42,654 nt of DNA from Hydrogenophilales bacterium 16-64-40 (GTDB lineage: Bacteria > Pseudomonadota > Gammaproteobacteria > Burkholderiales > Thiobacillaceae), in contig NCGX01000029.1 of assembly GCA_002256995.1 (NCBI GenBank), positions 1 through 42,654 of the forward strand. Direction: 5' to 3'. The position numbers and the translations under genes were made by a program. This document shows positions 34,624 through 42,654 of the stretch, in pieces; within the stretch, counting starts at the first letter, position 1; each line of letters opens with the position of its first letter. The notes under the pieces are model-generated. The model saw only the letters and a list, made by a program, of their open reading frames with translations, was not told where the DNA came from and made no database searches.

Positions 34624-36294
34624 TTAGAAATATTTCACTGCTTGAATCCAGAAACGGCCTGACTTATCGGGGGCCGATATCGCGGGTTCGTTGCCGATCT
34701 TGCGGGCGTAATAGGTTCGCACAGCAAAGTTGCCTGGATCGATCCAGCTGAGCCCGAGGCCAGCACCGCTTAAGGTGCGGCGATTATCAAGACTTCTATC
34801 CCACGGATCTTTGTTGATCCTTACGGTGCCGCTATCGGCAAATGCGATCAGGTGCATCTGGCCTGGCATTTGTTGCGAGTACTTTGGCAGCAAGAGCCTC
34901 GCTTCCAGGGTCATCAAGTAACCCTCGTCTGCGGACGCTTCGCCGACCGGATAGGCGCGCACGCCATACATGCCACCCAGTGACATTTTTTCCGACACGT
35001 CCAGATTTTTCGAGGCGAATTGCCCGCTGATGGCGCCGTACAGGGAAACCACCTGAGTCACATTTTGCAAGCGCATCGCATTGAAACCCAGCTTGTTGTA
35101 ATGGCCATTGGTTTGCGCAGTTGCTGCGTCGTAAGCGCGCGCATCGGGCGTTTCGATGTCCAGATCGCCCGTGGTCCAGGCCAGGGAAAAGGCGCTTACA
35201 CCACCGCCGGCAAAACTGTCCCGATGGTCGCCGATCAAGCTTGCAGTCAAGGCATTCACTTTCTTGTCAGTCACCGACGAGAAGGCGTCGATCCTGTCCT
35301 GAAAGGTCTTGGCATCCAGGGCGAGATGGGCCGAAAGATTCGTGTTGCGTGAGCGGATCAGAGCGTAGCCGCCGTAGAGCGTGGCGACTTCCGCGGTGCC
35401 GTTGGCGTCCAAGTATTCGAACTCGCGCCCGAGCGAATAGGTCAGGTAACTGTAGGCGACGCCGGCGACCGCTCTGCCGAATGGCACCTGGTAAGAAATG
35501 CGGGCGTAGGTCAAGCCCGAACCGGAAGTCAGTACGCGCAACGAAGCGACGTCGCCGAGACCCGCCAGGTTATTGAGATTGACGGTTGCCCCGACGCGAT
35601 ACTCGCCGGTGTATCGGCTGCCGGCATTGTCGGCATCGACACTTCCGGAAATCGTCTTGCCGGGATGAAGCTCGACAATCAGGTCGGAAGTGCCAGGGGC
35701 GGTGCCGGGAACGAGCGTTGATTTGACGCTGACGCCGGGCAGGTCGGAGAGCAACAACAGCCGGCTTTCGAGCGGCGCGGAAGCGATGATGTCGCCGCTG
35801 TTGAGCCCATTCAGAATGTGGTTTGCCACATCATCGGACAAACTGGACTGGTTTTGCAGGATGACCTTGCCATAGTGACCTTCGATGACGGCGATGGTGA
35901 CGGCGCCATTCTCGATGTCCTGGGCCGGCAGGTAAGCCTGCGCCACGAAGTAGCCATTGCGATGATAGTGGTCGGCAATTTTTGCTGCCATGCCGCGCAG
36001 TTCGGTTAACGTCAGCGTGCTCCCCGGCACGAAACCAGTGAAGGCGAGCAGTTCTGCTTCGCTATAGACGCGCGCACCCGTGACGCTCAAACGGTTCACC
36101 GTTATTTTGACCGTGTCAGCCACAGGGCTCGCAGCCACACTGCTTGGCTCGATGCTGAGTTTTGGGGCGGGTTGTCCGGGTGCGGGCGTTGGCGGGATCT
36201 GCTGCAACTGACTGCCTGCGCTCGGAATTTGCTGCGCAAAGACACTGTAGCTCAACACGAGTAGTGCCAATGGTGCTAGTCTAAACTTTTGCAT
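34624..36294 (-). CDS. TpsB outer-membrane transporter (ShlB/FhaC family)
   Basis: The 556-residue protein secretes the TpsA partner encoded just downstream. A signal peptide (LAPLALLVLSYSVFAQQ) is followed by a Pro/Gln-rich linker. POTRA domain 1 comes next (about 63-143: VKITVNRLSVTGARVYSEAE, IADHYHRNGYFVAQAYLPAQ, then GAVTIAVIEGHYG), and then POTRA 2 (about 144-213, ending TSDLIVELHPGK). The C-terminal 16-strand barrel contains the family signature GGMYGVRAYPVGEASADEGY (VRGY/F type) and ends with an aromatic residue (AVKYF), as usual for outer-membrane proteins assembled by BamA. GAAGAGG precedes the ATG. It is first of the tpsB-tpsA-transpeptidase run. Confidence 0.92.
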   Translation of the reverse strand: MQKFRLAPLALLVLSYSVFAQQIPSAGSQLQQIPPTPAPGQPAPKLSIEPSSVAASPVADTVKITVNRLSVTGARVYSEAELLAFTGFVPGSTLTLTELRGMAAKIADHYHRNGYFVAQAYLPAQDIENGAVTIAVIEGHYGKVILQNQSSLSDDVANHILNGLNSGDIIASAPLESRLLLLSDLPGVSVKSTLVPGTAPGTSDLIVELHPGKTISGSVDADNAGSRYTGEYRVGATVNLNNLAGLGDVASLRVLTSGSGLTYARISYQVPFGRAVAGVAYSYLTYSLGREFEYLDANGTAEVATLYGGYALIRSRNTNLSAHLALDAKTFQDRIDAFSSVTDKKVNALTASLIGDHRDSFAGGGVSAFSLAWTTGDLDIETPDARAYDAATAQTNGHYNKLGFNAMRLQNVTQVVSLYGAISGQFASKNLDVSEKMSLGGMYGVRAYPVGEASADEGYLMTLEARLLLPKYSQQMPGQMHLIAFADSGTVRINKDPWDRSLDNRRTLSGAGLGLSWIDPGNFAVRTYYARKIGNEPAISAPDKSGRFWIQAVKYF

Positions 36295-36961
36295 AGTGCC
36301 TCTTCATTGTTCATGTAATAGAATTTCATTTAAGTGAAAATACCAACATTCAATGTTCTTTTCTGTGCGGTAGCGCGCCTTACGCAGCGAAAGTGATTTG
36401 CCAGTGGTCGTTATGAGTCTCGTAAGGGCAACTGGATGACCGCCAAAAATGCGGCATTCATGAGCTTGATGTGACGCTGTGACGGTCGGGATGACGCTCA
36501 GGGCATCAGCCAGATTCGATCTGTTTATAACGACAGAAACCAGTCTTTCTGTAGCGCTACTTTCTTATCTCGGGTGAACAGCGAATGGCAGAACTCGGTA
36601 CGGCCGCAGAATGCTAGGCGTAGGCGTTAAGCAACGACAATGCGGAAACCAGAGCACAACGGCAGGTGTGACGGGATGACGGGATACGCAGCATATCCAG
36701 ACTCCATGTTTTGACCACTACCTTGTGTGACAGCCGACGTACTTTTATGATTATAAATCAACCTGTTAGTATGCATTTGCGGAGAGGGCTGGATGCAACC
36801 GCCCCCACCCTGCCTACCGATTATTGATTATTTTTGGATTCCAGGTAGGGCCGGCTCAAATCGAGCCTGAGGCGCTGGGGCGCATAGACCCAGCCGGAAG
36901 ACAGTATCGACGCACCACTGCGACGATGGGTTGTCATGGCGTTTCCGGGAGACGTCAATGC
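36295..36961. other. 667-base gene-free region upstream of tpsB
   Basis: No convincing gene is seen on either strand. Next to tpsB it is AT-rich and holds two palindromes (described separately). The centre, about 36430-36690, has repeated short words: TGACGCT twice near 36470-36500 and GACGGGAT in tandem near 36673. Near the other end small hairpins lie at 36853-36867 (GGCTC-AAATC-GAGCC) and 36874-36894 (GCTGGG...CCCAGC), about 70-110 bases after the stop of the GGDEF-EAL gene. They could end that transcript. A small RNA or long leader is possible but not demonstrated. Confidence 0.5.
36325..36357. promoter_or_regulatory. two palindromes before tpsB, possible operators
   Basis: AACATT-C-AATGTT (36345-36357) is a perfect inverted repeat. 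TTCATTT-AAGTGAA (36325-36338) is a near-perfect one with a single mismatch. They lie 31-63 bases upstream of the tpsB ATG, overlapping any plausible promoter. TTGAAT-like and TTAAAT-like elements are present on the minus strand but do not give standard spacing. The bound protein is unknown. Confidence 0.35.
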
Positions 36962-39196
36962 TCAAGTGTGCTTTCCAAAGCTGTGAGAACCAAGTGAATG
37001 GTTTTCAATAAGGAGCCGCTCGATCTCTTTACCCGACAAGGGTGGGCTAAAGTAATGCCCTTGGGCAAGGTCACATCCCTGTTGGCGCAGGAATTCCGCT
37101 TGTTCCCGCGTTTCCACCCCTTCAGCGAGCACATGGATGCCCAGACTGTGCGCCATCATGATAATAGCCTTGACGATCGCCGCATCATCCGCATTCTCGG
37201 TGATCTCGCGCACAAACGTCTTGTCGATCTTCAGAATATCGATCGGAAACCGTTTCAGATAGGTCAGTGATGAATAACCGGTGCCAAAATCATCGATCGC
37301 AAATCGTATGCCCATTGTGCTCAAGGCATGCAATGCAGCAATACCCTGATCCACATTTTTCATGAGGACACTTTCTGTAATTTCGAGTTCCAGAAACTCT
37401 GCCGACATGTCGGCATCTTGTATGCTGCGCCGTAAGATCTCCGTCAGGTCGTCGGCCTCGAACTGCCGACTGGAAATATTCACTGCCATCCGAAGGGGCG
37501 GCAGCCCCGCCGCCTGCCAGGCACGATGCTGCACGCAAGCGGTGCGCAGCATCCATTCGCCCACGGCTACGATTAGCCCGGTTTCCTCCAAAATCGGAAT
37601 GAATTCCAGCGGTGAAACCATATCTGATTCGGCGCGCTCCCAGCGAAGCAGAGCCTCTAAACCGACTACCTCTCCGTGCTTCAAATCGACCTGTGGTTGG
37701 TAATGCAGGATGAATTCCTGTCGGCCGAGTGCGTGACGCAATCCGGTTTCAACATCCAGTCTGGCCAATGCGTTCTCGTTCATTCCAGCATAGTAAAACT
37801 CGCTGCTGTTGCCGCCCCGCTGCTTTGCACTGTACATCGCAGTATCGGCATTCTTCATCAGGCTTTGGGGATCGGTACCGTCTTCCGGATACAGACTGAT
37901 CCCGATGCTTCCGCCGACGAACAGTTCATGTCCGTCAATCAGGAATGTCGGTGCCAGGGCCTCAACGAATTTTTGGACGATGGGGGCAACATCCTCGGGT
38001 GACGCGACGTCGTTCAGCAAACCTGCAAATTCATCGCCACCAAAACGCGCGATGGTATCCCCCTCGCGCACACATGCGAGCAGGCGCGCGGCCATTGCCT
38101 GCAACAGCTGGTCACCCGCCTCATGGCCCAGCGTGTCGTTGACCATTTTGAAGCGATCCATGTCAAGAAACATGACCGCCACGGCACGCTTGCGATGGTT
38201 GGCGCGTTGCAGCGCGTGCTTCAGGCGCTCCACGAACAAGACACGATTGGGCAGACCGGTCAGGGCATCGTGGTGAGCCAAATGATGGAGGCGTTCCTGG
38301 GCCTGGATGCTTTCGCTCATATCCTTGCCGGAGGAGATGAAATTCGTGACTTTGCCCTGCTGATCCGTCAGCGGAGTGATGGTGACCGCTTCATGGTACA
38401 GCTGCCCGTCTTTCCTCCGGTTGACAATAACGTTGCGATACACCTCTCCGCGAAGCAAGGCTTCCCATATCTGTGCGTAAAATTTTTCGTCGTGACTGCC
38501 GGATTTAATGATCCGAGGCGACTTCCCGATGGCTTCATCGCGCTCATACCCAGTAACGACCACAAACGCAGAATTGACGTATTCGATCACCCCGTCGGCG
38601 TCGGTAATGAAAATCGCATCAGCGACTTTTTCCATTGCGCTTGAGAGCTTGCGAATCGACACTTCCGCTTGCTTGCGTTCAGCGATCTCTGCCGTGAGGG
38701 CGGCAGTGCGGAGTTCCACCAGGCGTTCCAACTGCTCTTCGTGTTGTTTGATCGCCTGAATTTGCTGGGATAGCTCGACGAATACCGAGACTTTTGCCCG
38801 CAGAATTTCCGGAATAATCGGCGTAAAAATGAAATCCACGGCTCCCAGCGAATAGGCTTCCAGCATATCCATTTCACCGCGTACGTAGGCTGTGACGAAA
38901 ATGATCGGTGTGCACTCGGACCGCTGACGACTCCGAATCAGCCGCGCTGTTTCAAAGCCGTCCATGTCCGGCATCTGAACATCGAGCAGAATTACCGCGA
39001 ACTCCTGGCCAAGGAGGCACCGCAACGCATCGAGGCCGGATTCCGCGGTGACGCAATTCTGGTTCAAGGATTCCAGCACGGACACTAACGCGAGGCGTTT
39101 GCCGGGGTTGTCATCGACCACCAGGATGTTGGCTTTCTTTCCTTCTGATCCCATTTTTCCCACTCTACCCTCCGGTCCCCGCTCTATTCCCGACAT
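36962..39196 (-). CDS. REC-PAS-GGDEF-EAL cyclic-di-GMP signalling protein
   Basis: The 744-residue cytoplasmic protein joins a receiver domain (about 22-145; ILVVDDNPGKRLALVSVLES, phosphoacceptor Asp in ILLDVQMPDMDGFETARLIR), a short coiled coil, a PAS domain (about 190-310), GGDEF (about 325-485) and EAL (about 495-735). GGDEF is intact at 386-390 with an I-site REGD five residues before. EAL at 514-516 (LEALLRW), DDFGTGYSS and AEGVETREQAEFLRQQGCDL are intact. It could therefore make or degrade cyclic di-GMP; phosphorylation may choose. No membrane helix. An alternative start is ATG 39154 (MGSEGKKAN). The neighbouring hybrid kinase, 79 bases upstream, is the obvious candidate phosphodonor. 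Confidence 0.94.
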   Translation of the reverse strand: MSGIERGPEGRVGKMGSEGKKANILVVDDNPGKRLALVSVLESLNQNCVTAESGLDALRCLLGQEFAVILLDVQMPDMDGFETARLIRSRQRSECTPIIFVTAYVRGEMDMLEAYSLGAVDFIFTPIIPEILRAKVSVFVELSQQIQAIKQHEEQLERLVELRTAALTAEIAERKQAEVSIRKLSSAMEKVADAIFITDADGVIEYVNSAFVVVTGYERDEAIGKSPRIIKSGSHDEKFYAQIWEALLRGEVYRNVIVNRRKDGQLYHEAVTITPLTDQQGKVTNFISSGKDMSESIQAQERLHHLAHHDALTGLPNRVLFVERLKHALQRANHRKRAVAVMFLDMDRFKMVNDTLGHEAGDQLLQAMAARLLACVREGDTIARFGGDEFAGLLNDVASPEDVAPIVQKFVEALAPTFLIDGHELFVGGSIGISLYPEDGTDPQSLMKNADTAMYSAKQRGGNSSEFYYAGMNENALARLDVETGLRHALGRQEFILHYQPQVDLKHGEVVGLEALLRWERAESDMVSPLEFIPILEETGLIVAVGEWMLRTACVQHRAWQAAGLPPLRMAVNISSRQFEADDLTEILRRSIQDADMSAEFLELEITESVLMKNVDQGIAALHALSTMGIRFAIDDFGTGYSSLTYLKRFPIDILKIDKTFVREITENADDAAIVKAIIMMAHSLGIHVLAEGVETREQAEFLRQQGCDLAQGHYFSPPLSGKEIERLLIENHSLGSHSFGKHT

Positions 39197-39275
39197 TCAT
39201 TGGCTACATCTTTCTAGCTCCGTTCATGTAGCCATTCCGTACATTGCTCTCGAAGTGGTCCCGCGGCCAGACTGG

Positions 39276-42200
39276 TCACCGATGGAGCCATACACGCAGC
39301 AGGGTCAGCAATTGCTCGGTATTGACTGGCTTGGTGATGTAGTCAGACGCGCCGGCCTCAATACATTTTTCACGATCACCCTTCATGGCTTTAGCGGTCA
39401 GCGAAATGATCGGCAAGGTCTTGAATTTGGCCAGTTTGCGTACGGCACGCATGGTTTCATATCCATCCATCTCCGGCATCATGACGTCCATTAAGACGAT
39501 GTCGATCCCTGGGTTCTTTTTCAAAAGGCTAATTGCGCTTTTTCCATTTTCGGCGGACAACACTTGCATTCGATGCCGCTCCAGAACAGCGGTAAGCGAG
39601 AAAATATTGCGCACGTCATCATCCACGATCAATACGTTTTTGTCAGCCAGAATCGGATCGGTTTTGCGTACCTGCTCGAGAATTTTTCGTTTGAATTCAG
39701 GAAGGTCACCCTCGACCTGATGCAGGAACAAAGTCACCTCGTCCAGCAGACGATCGAGGGAATGGACCTCTTTGACAATGACGGACTTGACCGCTTTTTT
39801 GAGCCGGGCTTCTTCCTCCCGGGTAAGGTCTCGTGCGGTATATACAATAATCGGTAGCGTGCGCAGGCTGAGATCCTTCTTGATTTCTTCGATCACCTCG
39901 AAACCTGTCGGGTCCTGCAATCCCAGGTCGAGCACCAAACAATCAAATTGAGACTGTTTTAGCGTCGCGAGTGCTTCAGCCGCTGTCGTGACAGTGGAAA
40001 TATTGACATCGGGATTGCTGATCAACTCCACGATGCGATTGCATTCCACGGGCTGATCCTCGACCAGCAAAACGCTTTTCACTTTGTGTGCCAGGAACGC
40101 CTCAATTCGCTCGAAAAACTGCCCCAGCGCTTCCTTGGCCACCGGCTTATGAATTCCGGCCAACGCACCCAGCTTGCGGCTGCGTTCGTCTTCGCCTTCC
40201 TCCGAAATGACATGCACGGGGATGTGGCGCGTAGTCGGTTCGTGCTTCAGTTTGTTGAGAATGGCCCATCCGCTCATGCCGGGCAATTGAATGTCAAGCG
40301 TAATGACATCGGGGCGATACTCCTTGGTCAGCATGAGTGCAGCCTGTCCTTGCGTCGCCACCAGCGTCTTGAAGCCGCGCTCATGTGCAAACTCCTGCAG
40401 CATCGCGGCGACGGGCTGCTCGTCTTCGATGATGAGAATCACGCGATCCCCCGGCTGAATTATGTCCCGGTCGTCGTGAATGGTTTCCGATACCGCGACG
40501 GTCGGCGCAAACATGCTATCGGACTTAGCCGCTCGCTTCTTGGTCCTACGTTCCGTCGTCACGACGGGCTGAAGCAGGATGCTCGCATCAGGCTCCGGGA
40601 AATATTCGCTGACTATCGTGGACACCATAAAACGGTCGGGCAGGTATACGGTAAATACGGTGCCTTGTCCCTCCACGCTATACACGGCGATTTCGCCGCC
40701 CAGCAAACGTGCCAGTTCCCGACTGATCGCCAATCCCAGCCCCGTGCCGCCATATTTTCGGCTCGTGGTGCCATCGGCTTGTTGAAAGGCCTCAAAAATC
40801 ACCTGCTGCTTGTCCGCCGCAATGCCGATTCCGGAATCGGTGACAGTAAACGCAATCACCATTCCCGCATTATTCAGCGAAGGATTGGCATGGTTCCACC
40901 CCTCGACGGCCCGACCGACCTTCAGGCTTACTTGGCCCTGAGCGGTGAACTTGAACGCATTGGACAGCAGGTTTTTGAGAATCTGCTTGACGCGCCGCTC
41001 ATCGGTCAGGATCGTCTGCGGCAACCCATTCTCTATCTCGACTGCAAAATCCAGTTTCTTGTCTTCAGCGATATGGCGGAAAGTTTGTTTAATGAAATTC
41101 CGCAACTCCTCCAGTTTCAGCTTACCAATATCCGCCGTCACCGTTCCTGATTCGATTTTGGACAGATCCAGAATATCGTTGATGAGGTTGAGCAAATCGT
41201 TGCCCGAGGCAAAGATTGTTGCCGCATATTCGACCTGTCGGTCAGTCAGGTTTTCATCAGGGTTGTCGCGCAGCTGCTGGGACAGCAGCAGCAAGCTGTT
41301 GAGCGGCGTACGCAGCTCATGCGACATGTTCGCCAGGAATTCGGACTTGTATTTCGAGGTCAGTGACAACTGCGCTGCTTTTTCTTCAAGCGACCGCTTT
41401 GCGATTTCGACTTCCTGATTCTTGCGCTCGACCGCGGTGTTCTGATCTGCGAGCAGGCGCGCTTTTTGTTCCAGTTCCTCATTCGTATGCTGCAGTTCCT
41501 CCTGCTGGTCTTGCAACGCCATGGCCATATTCTGGGATTGCTGCAGCAATGTCTCTGTACGGGAACTGACCTCGATGGAGTTCAGCACAATGCCGATGCT
41601 CTCCGTCAGCTGTTCAAGGAACGTCAGATGGGTTGGACTGAAACGCTGGAAGGACGCCAATTCGATGACGGCTTTGGTGCGCCCTTCGAACATCACGGGA
41701 AGTACTATGATGTTGAAGGGTGTGGCATGTCCCAAACCGGAATTGATCTGCACGTAATCGCTGGGCACGTTTGTCAACAAAATCCGTTCCCCCTCGAGGG
41801 CGCATTCGCCGATCAGACCTTCGCCGAGACGAAAATGTTTCGACAGATTTCGCTGCTCCTTATAAGCGTAGCTTGCCTGCAAAGACAGGCGCGCTTCTTC
41901 ATTTTCACCCTCCTGCATGCCGTAGAACACGCCATGGCTGGCATCCACAAGCGGAGCCAGTTCCGACAGGATGAGCTTGTAGACCGTCATGATTTCCCGT
42001 TGGCCCTGCAGCATCCGGGTGAACCGCGCCAAATTGGTTTTGAGCCAATCCTGTTCAGTATTCTTGTCGGTTGTGTTCTTGAGGTTGCGAATCATTTCAT
42101 TAATATTGTCTTTGAGGATCGCAACCTCGCCTTCTGCCGCCACACCGATCTCGCGGGTCAGGTCGCCCTTGGTCACTGCAGTGGCCACTTCAGCAATTGC

Positions 42201-42654
42201 ACGCACCTGGGTGGTGAGGTTGGCGGCGAGCTGGTTAACGTTGTCGGTAAGATCCTTCCATGTGCCTGAGGCACCTGGAACCCGGGCCTGGCCGCCCAGT
42301 TTGCCTTCGACCCCCACCTCACGCGCCACGCCCGTGACCTGATCAGTGAAAATCGCAAGCGTATCGATCAGGTTATTGATGGTATCGGTCAAGGCCGCGA
42401 TTTCCCCTTCGGCCTCGACGGACAGTTTCTTCTTCAGATCGCCATTGGCGACCGCCGTAACCACCCGGGCGATGCCGCGTACCTGATCGGTCAGATTCGA
42501 GGCCATCAGATTGACGTTGTCAGTCAAACCCTTCCATGTGCCCGACACGCCCGGCACCTGCGCCTGCCCGCCCAGCTTGCCCTCGGTACCCACCTCGCGC
42601 GCCACCCGCGTCACTTCCGACGCGAACGATCCAAGCTGGTCCACCATGGTGTTG
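39276..42654 (-). CDS. large hybrid histidine kinase: poly-HAMP, GAF, HisKA, HATPase, three receivers (5' end outside window)
   Basis: The frame stays open to the window edge, so the N-terminus is missing; more than 1120 residues are present. In order: at least two ~92-residue HAMP repeats (42654-42090; [20 protein letters not shown], then [20 protein letters not shown]), a GAF domain (about 42000-41580), a coiled coil, HisKA with phosphoacceptor His in [20 protein letters not shown] (near 41320), and an HATPase domain with [20 protein letters not shown]. Three receivers follow (about 40450-40100, 40085-39730 and 39650-39290), with Asp in [22 protein letters not shown] and [11 protein letters not shown]. 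Phosphorelay to the adjacent REC-GGDEF-EAL protein is likely. The input signal is unknown; no membrane helix is seen in the part present. Confidence 0.94.
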   Translation of the reverse strand, partial: NTMVDQLGSFASEVTRVAREVGTEGKLGGQAQVPGVSGTWKGLTDNVNLMASNLTDQVRGIARVVTAVANGDLKKKLSVEAEGEIAALTDTINNLIDTLAIFTDQVTGVAREVGVEGKLGGQARVPGASGTWKDLTDNVNQLAANLTTQVRAIAEVATAVTKGDLTREIGVAAEGEVAILKDNINEMIRNLKNTTDKNTEQDWLKTNLARFTRMLQGQREIMTVYKLILSELAPLVDASHGVFYGMQEGENEEARLSLQASYAYKEQRNLSKHFRLGEGLIGECALEGERILLTNVPSDYVQINSGLGHATPFNIIVLPVMFEGRTKAVIELASFQRFSPTHLTFLEQLTESIGIVLNSIEVSSRTETLLQQSQNMAMALQDQQEELQHTNEELEQKARLLADQNTAVERKNQEVEIAKRSLEEKAAQLSLTSKYKSEFLANMSHELRTPLNSLLLLSQQLRDNPDENLTDRQVEYAATIFASGNDLLNLINDILDLSKIESGTVTADIGKLKLEELRNFIKQTFRHIAEDKKLDFAVEIENGLPQTILTDERRVKQILKNLLSNAFKFTAQGQVSLKVGRAVEGWNHANPSLNNAGMVIAFTVTDSGIGIAADKQQVIFEAFQQADGTTSRKYGGTGLGLAISRELARLLGGEIAVYSVEGQGTVFTVYLPDRFMVSTIVSEYFPEPDASILLQPVVTTERRTKKRAAKSDSMFAPTVAVSETIHDDRDIIQPGDRVILIIEDEQPVAAMLQEFAHERGFKTLVATQGQAALMLTKEYRPDVITLDIQLPGMSGWAILNKLKHEPTTRHIPVHVISEEGEDERSRKLGALAGIHKPVAKEALGQFFERIEAFLAHKVKSVLLVEDQPVECNRIVELISNPDVNISTVTTAAEALATLKQSQFDCLVLDLGLQDPTGFEVIEEIKKDLSLRTLPIIVYTARDLTREEEARLKKAVKSVIVKEVHSLDRLLDEVTLFLHQVEGDLPEFKRKILEQVRKTDPILADKNVLIVDDDVRNIFSLTAVLERHRMQVLSAENGKSAISLLKKNPGIDIVLMDVMMPEMDGYETMRAVRKLAKFKTLPIISLTAKAMKGDREKCIEAGASDYITKPVNTEQLLTLLRVWLHR

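Noticed and set aside
36295-36961. tRNA gene or integration site in the gene-free stretch
   Set aside because: No cloverleaf, no T-loop GTTCRANNC with matching acceptor arm, and no integrase or direct repeat flanks were seen.

Overview
The window is GC-rich chromosome of a Gram-negative, motile, lipopolysaccharide-bearing betaproteobacterium. FlhDC as flagellar master regulator, a second MotC/MotD stator beside fliA, an EpsD-family lipoprotein, and a rhodanese/HMA-like cluster suggest a Thiobacillus-like member of the Nitrosomonadales. That placement is inference from gene content, not a database match. Genes are densely packed, often overlap at start and stop codons, and almost all lie on the minus strand. 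No tRNA, rRNA or CRISPR array was seen.

Layout. (1) 1-2326: the left end of an IS3-family element interrupts a TonB-dependent receptor gene. Divergent from it is a four-gene plus-strand cluster: two small exported proteins, a single-domain rhodanese with an unusual active-site loop, and a cysteine-less HMA-like protein. (2) 2323-10305: an orphan NarL-type response regulator, the scpA-scpB-rluB operon, a CHASE-PAS-GGDEF diguanylate cyclase (plus strand) and lon. (3) 10365-21797: a motility block transcribed leftwards: flhD-flhC-methyltransferase, motA-motB, flhB-flhA-flhF-flhG-fliA-motC-motD. flhA is broken by a frameshifting internal deletion, FlhG has a degenerate P-loop, and sigma-28-like promoters lie before motA and, unexpectedly, before flhD. 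(4) 21976-27738: a polysaccharide precursor operon epsD-rfbB-rfbA-rfbC-rfbD-manC, making dTDP-L-rhamnose and GDP-mannose. (5) 27895-31190: a coiled-coil exported protein and clpS-clpA. (6) 31371-36294: tpsB-tpsA-L,D-transpeptidase, a two-partner secretion system whose exported protein carries cysteine pairs and an in-frame minisatellite. (7) 36295-42654: a 667-base gene-free stretch, then a REC-PAS-GGDEF-EAL protein and the 3' part of a very large poly-HAMP/GAF hybrid histidine kinase with three receiver domains, cut by the window edge.

Taken together the window joins motility, surface polysaccharide, a surface adhesin and cyclic-di-GMP signalling, the usual parts of a motile-to-sessile switch. 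As sequenced, the flhA lesion predicts loss of flagellar type III export. The IS insertion predicts loss of the outer-membrane receptor. Both could be strain-specific degeneration, or for flhA an assembly artefact. The least explained parts are the 948-2326 cluster, the flhDC-linked membrane methyltransferase and the tpsA-linked transpeptidase.
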